In this document: positions 25,524 through 33,519 of the stretch, piece after piece
How positions within the stretch are numbered: position 1 is the first letter of the stretch
Layout of the letters: every line of letters starts with the position of its first letter
Origin: an uncultured Acetatifactor sp.
GTDB lineage: Bacteria; Bacillota; Clostridia; Lachnospirales; Lachnospiraceae
Length of the DNA stretch: 54,614 nt
Assembly: GCA_910585665.1 (NCBI GenBank)
Contig: CAJUFI010000026.1
Span: 1-54,614, forward strand
Direction: 5' to 3'
Translations under genes and position numbers: made by a program
The notes under the pieces: model-generated
What the model was told of the DNA's origin: nothing
What the model saw: only the letters and a program-made list of their open reading frames with translations
Database searches by the model: none

Positions 25524-25698
25524 TTCTCTACCTCTTTCTGCCGTCCTGTGCGGCCCTTATGTTGAATGTTTTTATTATGAAAAGGGTGTTCCCCGCTCCT
25601 GCGGAGCCCCTGTCCATTCCTTGATGCTTCATACTCATAATCGAAATTGTCTGCCAGACAAAAGGGATAATGAAAATCCGTGCATTTTCAAACGGTTT

Positions 25699-27066
25699 TC
25701 AGAAAGGGAACCTGCCCTTTCCCATGCCCGGGAAACCGCCCAGCATCCCACGGCCCTTTTTGCTGCCGCCGAACTGCTTCATCATCTTCTGGCTCTGTTC
25801 AAACTGCTTGATGAACCGGTTCACCACCGCGATGTCCACGCCTGCGCCCCTGGCGATGCGATGCTTCCTCTGGGGATTCAAAAGCTTCGGGTTCCGGCGC
25901 TCCTCTTTCGTCATGGACAGGACGATGGCTTCCATCTGCCGCAGCTGCTTCTCGTCTACCAGAGACTCCAAATCGGACCCTTTGATTCCCATGCCGGGCA
26001 GCATGCTCAAAATGCTGGCCAGCCCGCCCATGTTCCGCATCTGCTTCATGCTTTCCAGGTAGTCCTCGAAATCGAACTTGCCCTTCTTCATGCGGCCGGC
26101 CATCTCACGGCTCTTGTCCTCATCCAGATCTATGCTCTCCTGGGCCTTCTCAATCAGGGAGAGCACATCTCCCATGCCCAGGATCCTGTTGGCCATGCGG
26201 TCAGGATAGAACTGCTCCATGTCCGACAGCTTTTCGCCCATGCTGACATAGAGGATGGGCTTGCCTGTGACAGCCTTGATGGAAAGGGCTGCTCCGCCTC
26301 GGGTATCTCCGTCCATCTTGGAGAGGACCACGCCGTCGATTCCGACTTTATCGTTGAACTCCTTGGCCACGTTCACCGCGTCCTGTCCGGTCATGGCATC
26401 CACCACCAGAAGGGTCTGGTGTACGGAGACAGTCTCTTTGATCTCCTGCAGCTCCGTCATCATGTCCTCGTCTATATGCAGACGGCCCGCCGTATCCAGG
26501 ATGACTACGTTATGGCCGTTCTTTTCCGCATACCGGATTGCTTCCGCGGCGATTTCCGGAGGCTTGTGATCCGTCCCCATGGCAAACACGTCCACTTCCT
26601 GCTTTTTGCCGTTGATCTGCAGCTGCTCGATGGCAGCCGGACGGTAGATGTCGCAGGCCACCAGGAGGGATTTCTTGCCCTTTGTCTTCAGCTTGCCGGC
26701 AATCTTGGCAGTGGCCGTGGTCTTGCCGGCTCCCTGAAGACCCGCCATCATGACCACGGTGATGGACTTCCCGGGCTGCATGGCTATTTCCGTGGTCTCG
26801 CTGCCCATGAGAGCTATCATTTCCTCATTGACGATTTTGATGACCATCTGGCCCGGGTTCAGACCGTTCATCACGTCCTGTCCGATAGCCCGCTCTTCCA
26901 CCGTCTTGACGAACTGCTTGACCACCCGGAAGTTCACGTCCGCTTCCAGGAGCGCCATCTTGACTTCCTTCAATGCGGCCTTTACGTCCTCTTCCGTCAG
27001 GCGTCCCTTGCTCCGCAGGTTCTTGAACACGTTCTGTAGTTTTTCTGTTAAGCTCTCAAATGCCAC
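25699..27066 (-). CDS. ffh: Signal recognition particle protein Ffh
   Basis: This 455-residue SRP54 GTPase targets nascent membrane proteins to FtsY (also in this window). N domain, then G domain with GLQGAGKTTATAKIAGKL, DTAGRLHID and LSKMDGDTRGGAALS, then the Met-rich M domain ending GGFPGMGKGRFPF. Length and ending are typical. It follows ylxM, its usual partner. Confidence 0.98.
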   Translation of the reverse strand: MAFESLTEKLQNVFKNLRSKGRLTEEDVKAALKEVKMALLEADVNFRVVKQFVKTVEERAIGQDVMNGLNPGQMVIKIVNEEMIALMGSETTEIAMQPGKSITVVMMAGLQGAGKTTATAKIAGKLKTKGKKSLLVACDIYRPAAIEQLQINGKKQEVDVFAMGTDHKPPEIAAEAIRYAEKNGHNVVILDTAGRLHIDEDMMTELQEIKETVSVHQTLLVVDAMTGQDAVNVAKEFNDKVGIDGVVLSKMDGDTRGGAALSIKAVTGKPILYVSMGEKLSDMEQFYPDRMANRILGMGDVLSLIEKAQESIDLDEDKSREMAGRMKKGKFDFEDYLESMKQMRNMGGLASILSMLPGMGIKGSDLESLVDEKQLRQMEAIVLSMTKEERRNPKLLNPQRKHRIARGAGVDIAVVNRFIKQFEQSQKMMKQFGGSKKGRGMLGGFPGMGKGRFPF

Positions 27067-27231
27067 CTATGACTCCTTATCATGTTCTATGATTTCTATG
27101 GTAGTTGCCCAGTACCTTCTCTGCCGCCAGACGGCCGAACCGATTTCCATGTCCATCCGTCAAGCTTCAGGGGCAATTCAGAAATAAACTCTATGTTCCC
27201 AGGCTGCTGCGAAGCCAATTCTGGGATAGAT

Positions 27232-27645
27232 TCACAGCTCCTTCAGCAGCTCCCGGGACAATGTACGGATGCCCTTCATGCGCTGACGCATCCCTTCAAA
27301 ATCCCCTTCTCCGATGCACTCCTCAGCTTTCTGCGAATCTTCCGAATCCATCCTGGCAGATTCCTGTGCTTCGCATCCATAGGTCAGCCGCTCGATTTCT
27401 TCCACAGTCCTCTTCGCCTTGGCGAAGCGCTCCACCAGGTGGAGCTTGCTCTCATAATCCTGTAGAATTCTGTCGCAGCGCCTGATGAGGTCGTGCACGC
27501 CCTGTCTGCTGATTCCCCGTGACTGCGCTATCTCGCTCAGGGAAAGGTCATTGTACAGCGCGTCCTCGTAGACGCTCCTCTGATGCTCTGTCAACAGCTC
27601 CCCATAGAAATCAAATAACATTGTCTGTTCATATATCTTATCCAT
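27232..27645 (-). CDS. ylxM: YlxM/p13-type helix-turn-helix protein
   Basis: A 137-residue sigma-70 region-4-like DNA/RNA-binding protein (LLTEHQRSVYEDALYNDLSLSEIAQSRGISRQGVHDLIRRCDRIL). YlxM proteins are encoded before ffh and stimulate SRP GTPase activity in streptococci. It has a charged C-terminal tail of about 25 extra residues compared with common 110-residue members. The ATG at 27645 with GAGG about 11 nt upstream is chosen over the open frame to 27693. First gene of the SRP/ribosomal transcript, with a near-consensus promoter. Confidence 0.93.
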   Translation of the reverse strand: MDKIYEQTMLFDFYGELLTEHQRSVYEDALYNDLSLSEIAQSRGISRQGVHDLIRRCDRILQDYESKLHLVERFAKAKRTVEEIERLTYGCEAQESARMDSEDSQKAEECIGEGDFEGMRQRMKGIRTLSRELLKEL

Positions 27646-27664
27646 AACATTACCAACCTCGAGT

Positions 27665-27693
27665 ATCTTACTACAGAAACGTAGAGGTGTCAA
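27665..27693 (-). promoter_or_regulatory. Promoter of the ylxM-ffh operon
   Basis: On the minus strand TTGACA (27688-27693) and TAAGAT (27665-27670) are 17 bp apart, ending 19 nt from the ylxM start. A second TTTGACA lies just upstream. It probably drives ylxM, ffh, rpsP, khpA, rimM and trmD. Confidence 0.8.
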
Positions 27694-28058
27694 GTGTTTT
27701 TTCTTGTCAAACTAATGTTCGTGTTTGTTCGTCTTGTGCTGTCCTATTGTAAAAACAATGTTCTGTCCGCTTTGTTTGTTTCGTCTAATGCTGTCTGTAA
27801 TTGTGACTTCAAGGGGTATTTTGTGATGAGGAATACCGGAGAGGAAATATAAAAACCTCTTGCGTCCCGTTCCTGGACATAGTACACTATAAGCATACCT
27901 CATTCATTGATAAAACACTCAATCTTTTTCATAGGATACAATAAAGTGGGATGGCTTCTGCCCTCCCATTTTATGCATCTTATATGTATTTTCATAGGAA
28001 TTTCATGTGTTTGAATTATGGAAGATTCTAGCTAATTTTTATGAGAGGAGTCATTATT
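27694..28058. other. AT-rich intergenic region with a strong hairpin at 27941-27974
   Basis: The gap between the ylxM promoter and the lipoprotein gene is visibly more AT-rich than its surroundings. The best structure is a stem of 14 pairs out of 15, ATAAAGTGGGATGGC (27941-27955) against 27960-27974, with a TTCT loop. It could be a bidirectional terminator, or an attenuator in the leader of the lipoprotein gene. No convincing coding frame was found; a 63-codon open frame on the minus strand has no ribosome binding site or family resemblance. Confidence 0.6.
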
Positions 28059-29645
28059 ATGAAGAAAAGCTTTATCTGTTTGCTGTTTCTACTGATAAGC
28101 ACCATGCTTATGGGATGCAGCGCTGATGCAGGAAACGGGAAAACAAAATATCGGGATATTGTCATTGAAAGGACGGATTTCCCTTATCTCAAGGGGGAGA
28201 GTCTCTACATGACGCATCTTGGGACTCAGTTTCTAGGAGAGGAGCCCATACAGCTCTGGGCGGAAAGGTATGCGGCGCAGGGCAGGACCAGCAAAATCTA
28301 TCAGTTGGGGCTGGATGGTAATGCAAAACTGCTGCTGGAAGGCGTCCCGGACGAATTAACACTATATGGAGAAAACCGCTGGTATTTGGATTTGGAAGGA
28401 TGCTTTTATTATATGGATGGCTCAAATCTGATAAAGATGGATTCTCAGGGCAGAGAACTGTTTCGTACAAAGAACGATGCGTCCGCCGCATGGAGCATAA
28501 AGAAGATGTGCCAGGCTCCGGATAAAAAAATATATCTGTCCATTGACTCTAAAACAGGGTACCGTCTGGCAGAACTGAATGCGGATACAGGAGACATCAC
28601 GATTCTGGAGCAGGTGGAAACAAGGACCGATGATATCTTCCGGAATTCCTTTTACCTGGGAGCGGGCATCAGCGGACCGGCAATATTTCAGGCAAGCATC
28701 AGGGAAGAGGATTATTACCCCATTGCCTTCAGCGCCTGGAGTCGGGGTGAAAAGATATACGGCATCTGTCCAGATCCGCTCATTTATGCCCTGGAGGCCG
28801 ACAGGGACATCCTACAGAACAGTTCCGATATAAGGGGCATCACAGACGCGCTGCTTGCCTACCAGGGCGAGGCAGTGTACCTGAAAGGCATGGACTCTTC
28901 TGCTTTGCTTAGGCTGTTCCTGGAAGGTTCGGAGACCCTCTGGGGTATGATAGACTGGGAGAAAGGCACTTTTGACTTTAAAGGCGAGCTTTTTCTGGAT
29001 TTACTGCAGGTCGCCCAAAGGTATGGGGATACTCCAAGCGCTCTGGGCGCTCCTGAAAATAACACGCTGTGCATTGCACAAAGAGAGGACTTTAGGGATT
29101 ATTATTATGCGCCTTCTGACTCCGAACTGGAAGAACGGGGGCTGGTGCTGGCAGGATGGCTGTTTGACGATGGCTGCCATGCGTTGGCGAGTGGCGAGCC
29201 GATTGCAATCAGCTCTGGTTCTGACGTGAAGGAAGGCGCCTGGGAATTTCTGTGTTTCCTGCTGGGAGATGAAGCTCAGGAGAATTATTCCTATAATGGT
29301 TCGGTCAAGAAAAGTGTCTTTGACGGATATGCAGATAAGCTTCTTGAGAAGATTGAAGGGGATAATATAGCAACACCTATGGTGCAAGACAGAACCACCG
29401 GGGAATGGAGCTTCGCACGGATATATGAAGAAAAGGATATGGAATTCATCAAAACAGAGAAAATCCCCTATTATAAAAAGATGCTTGAGGAGGCGAGATA
29501 TCTTCCCCTGCGTTCGGCGCCGATTCTCGATATCATATGCGAGGAGGCGGAGGATTATTTCAACGGGGACAAGAGCGCGGAGGAGGTAATCAAAGTAATC
29601 GAAAACAGAGTAAAGCTATATGTGAACGAAAGAAAAAGTGACTAG
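28059..29645 (+). CDS. Orphan lipoprotein, possibly solute-binding-protein related
   Basis: A 528-residue predicted lipoprotein. The signal peptide MKKSFICLLFLLISTMLMGC ends in a lipobox with Cys20. The middle (about 60-330) has repeated short WxLxLxG-type strands, suggesting a beta-propeller-like fold. The C-terminal part (AISSGSDVKEGAWEFLCFLLGDEAQ, and DYFNGDKSAEEVIKVIENRVKLYVNE) resembles the end of sugar ABC transporter solute-binding proteins. No permease or ATPase gene is adjacent. AGAGGAG before the ATG at 28059 fixes the start. Codon use is more AT-rich than in neighbours and an IS630 remnant follows, suggesting acquisition. Function unknown. Confidence 0.85.
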   Translation: MKKSFICLLFLLISTMLMGCSADAGNGKTKYRDIVIERTDFPYLKGESLYMTHLGTQFLGEEPIQLWAERYAAQGRTSKIYQLGLDGNAKLLLEGVPDELTLYGENRWYLDLEGCFYYMDGSNLIKMDSQGRELFRTKNDASAAWSIKKMCQAPDKKIYLSIDSKTGYRLAELNADTGDITILEQVETRTDDIFRNSFYLGAGISGPAIFQASIREEDYYPIAFSAWSRGEKIYGICPDPLIYALEADRDILQNSSDIRGITDALLAYQGEAVYLKGMDSSALLRLFLEGSETLWGMIDWEKGTFDFKGELFLDLLQVAQRYGDTPSALGAPENNTLCIAQREDFRDYYYAPSDSELEERGLVLAGWLFDDGCHALASGEPIAISSGSDVKEGAWEFLCFLLGDEAQENYSYNGSVKKSVFDGYADKLLEKIEGDNIATPMVQDRTTGEWSFARIYEEKDMEFIKTEKIPYYKKMLEEARYLPLRSAPILDIICEEAEDYFNGDKSAEEVIKVIENRVKLYVNERKSD

Positions 29646-29911
29646 CGCATCATCGCATTAATAATTGAGTAATATTTGCCACCAATGCCGGACTTTCCTT
29701 TGATGCCAAGGTCCTCTGTAAGACCACGCTGCTGCGCAATGAACCGCACCAGGCTTTCAGGCTTATGTGTGTTCAGCCCATCGCAGACAAACGTCCATGA
29801 GGCCTCTGGATCCGTCTCGACCAATGCACGCATGGCGTCCACGAAATCCTCCTCTGTGCGCGTTATTACTCGAAAATTAATGCATTGATGTACTGGCAAA
29901 TCGATAGACAT
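29642..29911 (-). pseudogene. IS630-family transposase remnant
   Basis: About 90 codons resembling the DDE core of IS630-type transposases: MSIDLPVHQCINFRVITRTEEDF, TFVCDGLNTHKPESLVRFIAQQRG, with the Asp of CDGLNTH corresponding to a catalytic Asp. The N-terminal half and the C-terminal end are missing. It is wedged between the lipoprotein stop (4-nt overlap) and the yitT stop. No clear terminal repeats were seen, so it is a dead fragment. Confidence 0.8.
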
Positions 29912-29921
29912 AGCTCTGCGC

Positions 29922-30824
29922 CTATAGCTTCTGGCTGAAGATGTTCTTATATCCCTCCCCATAGATTTCGGAAGCGCTGGTGATGATCGTAAAAGCCGTT
30001 GGATCTTCCTGACGGACAATCTCCTCCAGCTTCGGTGACAGTGGCTTCTTCACCACGCACAGAATCACCTTCTTGTCCAGGCCGCTGTAAGCACCCTTTC
30101 CTGAGATATAAGTGGCGCTGATATCCAGCTCCTCCAGCAGACGGCTGACGATTGTCTCGGGGCTGTCGCTGATGATGAAGAACATCTTGGCACCGTCCCG
30201 GCCATACAGGACCAGATCCAGCAGCACGGAATTGATGAACACCACTATCCCCGCATACAGCGCCGTATCCAGATTCTGAAATACAAAGGCCGATGCCGTC
30301 ACGATGACCGCATCCGTCAGAAGGAACAGGAATCCCGTCTTCAAATGGGGAAATTTCAGCCGCAGAAGCTTTATGATGATGTCCGTCCCCCCTGTGGTGG
30401 CGCCCGCCTTGAACACAAGTCCCAGGGCCACGGCCATCAGCGTGGCCCCCACCAGAGCGGCCAGCAGCGGGTCCGCCGTGACGGCCCCCACAGGCGTCAG
30501 AAGATTGGTGAAAAAGGACGTGACCGCCGTGCAGTACAAGGTGGACAAAATGAACTTCCAGCCGAATTTCCACATTCCAATAACCAATATCGGAATATTG
30601 ATGACGAACATCCAGGTGCCCGTCTCCATCCCCGCCAGCCGGTTCAGGATGATGGCGATGCCCGTGACCCCGCCCGGAGCCAGGGAATTCGGATCCAGGA
30701 ACAGGCTGACTGCAACGGCATAAATCGCCGCTGCCGCCGTGATGATCCCGTAATCCATGACCCTGCGCCTGAGGGTCTTCTTTTCCTCATATTGAATTTC
30801 GTTCTTCTGCTCTTTGCTTATCAT
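29922..30824 (-). CDS. YitT family membrane protein
   Basis: A 300-residue protein with about five hydrophobic helices in the first two thirds (GIITAAAAIYAVAVSLFLDPNSLAPGGVTGIAIIL..) and a cytoplasmic DUF2179 domain at the end (GRDGAKMFFIISDSPETIVSRLLEELD..GKGAYSGLDKKVILCVVKK). YitT proteins are widespread in Firmicutes without settled function; a transporter role is often suggested. It lies downstream of the threonine ammonia-lyase gene, beyond a terminator-like hairpin. Confidence 0.92.
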   Translation of the reverse strand: MISKEQKNEIQYEEKKTLRRRVMDYGIITAAAAIYAVAVSLFLDPNSLAPGGVTGIAIILNRLAGMETGTWMFVINIPILVIGMWKFGWKFILSTLYCTAVTSFFTNLLTPVGAVTADPLLAALVGATLMAVALGLVFKAGATTGGTDIIIKLLRLKFPHLKTGFLFLLTDAVIVTASAFVFQNLDTALYAGIVVFINSVLLDLVLYGRDGAKMFFIISDSPETIVSRLLEELDISATYISGKGAYSGLDKKVILCVVKKPLSPKLEEIVRQEDPTAFTIITSASEIYGEGYKNIFSQKL

Positions 30825-30879
30825 TACCCAAAACCTTCCTCACAAAACGCCCCATAGGCCAATGCAGAATCCCACCTCC

Positions 30880-30913
30880 AAAAGCAGACAACCCCGCTGC
30901 AAGCAACGGGGTT
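30880..30913 (-). terminator. Terminator after the threonine ammonia-lyase gene
   Basis: The stem AACCCCGCTGC (30890-30900) / GCAACGGGGTT (30903-30913) has one mismatch and a 2-nt central gap. On the minus strand it is followed by GTCTGCTTTT. It separates the lyase gene from yitT. The 178-bp gap otherwise has no supported gene. Confidence 0.6.
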
Positions 30914-31001
30914 AAAGACCTAGCGAAAATCAACGGTGGTTCCGCATTGCCATATGTACTTTCCGACTCAATCCGCAAGCCGAACCGACTCACGGGCAGC
31001 C

Positions 31002-32327
31002 TCAGCCCCCTACGTTCACCAGCTTCGGCTGATAGCCTCCCTCTTCCAGGGACTGCATGATCTGGTTCTTGTGCTCCGTGCCGAAGGCCTCCATGGTGAT
31101 GCGCAGTTCCACCGCCACGTTCCGGTTCGTTGTGACGAACTGGTTGTGCTCCAATTCCACCACGTTGCCGTTGGCCTTGGCTATGATGCCCGCCACCTTG
31201 TACAGCTCGCCCGGCTTGTCAGGCAGCAGCATGGACACGGTGAACACCCTGTCCCGCATGATCAGGCCCTGCTGCACCACGGAGGACATGGTGGTCACGT
31301 CCATGTTGCCGCCGCTTAAGATGGCCACCACCTTCTTGCCTTTCACATCCATATGGCGCAGGGCAGCCACCGTCAAAAGGCCGGAATTTTCGACTACAGT
31401 CTTGTGGTTCTCTACCATGTCCAGGAAAGACACTACCAGCTCCTGATCCTCCACGGTGATGATGCCGTCCAGGTTCTTCTGGATATAGGGGAACAGCTTG
31501 CCCCCGGGTGTCTTCACCGCGGTGCCGTCTGCGATGGTGCTGACCTTCGGCAGCGTCACCACATGCCCCTCCTCCAGGGACTTCTGCATACAGTTTGCCC
31601 CGGCAGGCTCCACTCCAATCACTTTTATCTTCGGATTCAGAAGTTTTGCCAGGGTGGCCACCCCAGTGGCCAGACCGCCGCCGCCGATGGGCACCAGGAT
31701 ATAGTCCACCAGGGGCAGTTCCTTTACGATTTCCATGGCGATGGTTCCCTGCCCTGTGGCCACAGTCAAGTCGTCAAAAGGATGGATGAAGGTATATCCG
31801 TTCTCCTCCGCCAGCTCATAGGCCTTGGCACAGGCCTCGTCATACACGTCCCCGTACAGCACCACTTCCGCCCCATAGCCCTTGGTACGGTTCACCTTCA
31901 TCAGGGGCGTTGTAGTGGGCATGACGATGACCGCCTTTGCGCCGTAAGCCTTGGCCGCGTAAGCCACGCCCTGGGCATGGTTCCCGGCGGACGCTGTAAT
32001 CAGCCCCTTGGCCCGCTCCTCGTCCGTGAGCGTGCTTATCTTATAATATGCCCCCCTGAGCTTGTACGCGCCCGTCAGCTGCATGTTCTCGGGCTTCAGA
32101 TAGACCTTGTTCCCTGTCTGGCCGCTCAGGTACTCGCTGAACACCAGCTTCGTCTCCAACGTCACGTTCTTTACGACTTCTGATGCCTCCTCGAATTTCT
32201 CCAGCGTAAGTCCCTCTTCCAACTCCGTCTCCTCCTCCGTCACAATCTCCTCTTCCCCTGCCAGTCCGTCCCCGGCCTCTTCTTCCAGTCCGGAAAGCTC
32301 CTCCATTTCCTGCGCCTGTTCATTCAT
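31002..32327 (-). CDS. ilvA: Threonine ammonia-lyase (threonine dehydratase)
   Basis: A PLP enzyme converting threonine to 2-oxobutyrate and ammonia. PLP-lysine is Lys89 in GAYKLRGA; the glycine-rich phosphate loop is PIGGGGLATG; a C-terminal ACT-type regulatory domain follows (VFTVSMLLPDKPGELYKVAGIIAKANGNVVELEHNQ). This is the single-ACT form of the tdcB/Clostridial IlvA type. An acidic extension of about 40 residues, mostly Glu, precedes the catalytic core and is not usual. The ATG at 32327 overlaps the ftsY stop by 8 nt (ATGAATGA) with GGAGGAG 7 nt upstream, so it is coupled to ftsY. Confidence 0.93.
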   Translation of the reverse strand: MNEQAQEMEELSGLEEEAGDGLAGEEEIVTEEETELEEGLTLEKFEEASEVVKNVTLETKLVFSEYLSGQTGNKVYLKPENMQLTGAYKLRGAYYKISTLTDEERAKGLITASAGNHAQGVAYAAKAYGAKAVIVMPTTTPLMKVNRTKGYGAEVVLYGDVYDEACAKAYELAEENGYTFIHPFDDLTVATGQGTIAMEIVKELPLVDYILVPIGGGGLATGVATLAKLLNPKIKVIGVEPAGANCMQKSLEEGHVVTLPKVSTIADGTAVKTPGGKLFPYIQKNLDGIITVEDQELVVSFLDMVENHKTVVENSGLLTVAALRHMDVKGKKVVAILSGGNMDVTTMSSVVQQGLIMRDRVFTVSMLLPDKPGELYKVAGIIAKANGNVVELEHNQFVTTNRNVAVELRITMEAFGTEHKNQIMQSLEEGGYQPKLVNVGG

Positions 32328-33270
32328 CCCCAAGCTCCTCCTTCTTCACATCAAACAAAGCGTTCACGAATTCGTCCGAGTCAAATTTCTGCAAATCGTC
32401 TATGGTCTCCCCCACGCCGATATACTTCACCGGAACGCGCAGCTCCGACTGGATGGCCACGGCGATGCCGCCCTTTGCCGTGCCGTCCATCTTCGTCAGG
32501 ATGATGCCCGTCAGATCCGCCACCTCCCCGAACTCCCTGGCCTGGACCAGGGCATTCTGTCCGGTGGTGCCGTCCAGCACGATCAGATTCTCCCGGTGGG
32601 CATCCGGGAACTCCCTGTCCACGATCCGTTTCATCTTCCGCAGCTCTTCCATCAGGTTCTTCTTATTGTGCAGCCGCCCCGCCGTATCGATCAGCAGCAC
32701 GTCCACGCCCCTGGCTTTGGCGGCGCTCACGGCATCGAAGACCACGCTGGCCGGATCCGCGCCCTCGTTTCCGCCCACCATGGGCACCTCCGCCCGCCTG
32801 GCCCACTCCGCCAGCTGGTCTCCGGCGGCGGCCCGGAAAGTGTCCGCGGCGGCAATCAATACCTTCCGCCCATCCTCCTTGAACTTGCCCGCCAGTTTCC
32901 CCACAGAGGTGGTCTTGCCCACGCCGTTGACGCCGATCACCATGATCACCGACTGGCGCTGCTCAAACTCATACGCGTTTTCGCCTACCCGCATCTGCTC
33001 CTTGATGCCCTCTATCAGCAGCTGCTTGCATTCGTTGGGCTCTTTGATATGCTGCTCCTTTATCTGGGCCTTCAGACGTGCGATGATCTCCGTGGTGGCG
33101 TTCACGCCGATGTCCCCCATGATCAGGATCTCCTCCAGCTCTTCGTAGAAATCATCGTCGATAGCGGAAAAGCCGCTGAACACGGAATCGATTCCCCTGA
33201 CGATATTATTCCTGGTCTTCGTCAGGCCCTCCTTCAATCTGGCAAAAAAACCTTTTTTTCCCTCTGCCAT
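32320..33270 (-). CDS. ftsY: SRP receptor FtsY
   Basis: A 316-residue SRP receptor GTPase that docks Ffh-ribosome complexes at the membrane. G1 GVNGVGKTTSVGKLA, DTAGRLHNKKNL and LTKMDGTAKGGIA are visible. The short basic N-terminus (FFARLKEGLTKTRNNIVRGIDSVF) is the NG-only type without a long acidic A domain. It follows smc as in most Firmicutes, but with its own promoter and a leader of about 210 nt. Confidence 0.97.
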   Translation of the reverse strand: MAEGKKGFFARLKEGLTKTRNNIVRGIDSVFSGFSAIDDDFYEELEEILIMGDIGVNATTEIIARLKAQIKEQHIKEPNECKQLLIEGIKEQMRVGENAYEFEQRQSVIMVIGVNGVGKTTSVGKLAGKFKEDGRKVLIAAADTFRAAAGDQLAEWARRAEVPMVGGNEGADPASVVFDAVSAAKARGVDVLLIDTAGRLHNKKNLMEELRKMKRIVDREFPDAHRENLIVLDGTTGQNALVQAREFGEVADLTGIILTKMDGTAKGGIAVAIQSELRVPVKYIGVGETIDDLQKFDSDEFVNALFDVKKEELGDE

Positions 33271-33487
33271 GCCTCATCCCACTCCTTCCCGCTGTCCCAA
33301 TCCAGATCTACAACGCACAAGACAGTCCAGATTTCTGCCCTACAGACCAAGCGTGTGTCTGCCGGGCGCCGTCAGCGCGCATAATCGTCATATCCGACTT
33401 CAGGCCGCCTCCCCATGGCGGAAAACAGTCCCCCCGAAAGAAAACTCCCTGCCTCCCGGGAATCGCGGCGCTTCACCCGATGCTTAC

Positions 33488-33516
33488 ATCTTACCATATT
33501 TACATACTGTCCGCAA
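33488..33516 (-). promoter_or_regulatory. Promoter for ftsY-ilvA with a long leader
   Basis: On the minus strand TTGCGG (33511-33516), a 17-bp spacer and TAAGAT (33488-33493) preceded by TGG form an extended -10 promoter directly after the smc stop. The leader to ftsY (33271-33485) is about 210 nt, GC-rich, with several possible short hairpins such as GCGC-TGACG-GCGC, and no open frame of note. Confidence 0.6.
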
Positions 33517-33519
33517 TAG

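Noticed and set aside
27712..27903. A 63-codon minus-strand frame in the AT-rich gap
   Set aside because: No ribosome binding site, no recognisable family, and composition like the surrounding non-coding DNA.
30787..30993. A 68-codon minus-strand open frame upstream of yitT
   Set aside because: It runs across the terminator hairpin and into the start of yitT in another frame, with no ribosome binding site. A conserved repetitive sequence is possible, but no protein can be supported.
33271..33519. A small structured RNA (such as SRP RNA) between smc and ftsY
   Set aside because: The characteristic SRP RNA apical motif was not found; a long leader for ftsY is the simpler reading.
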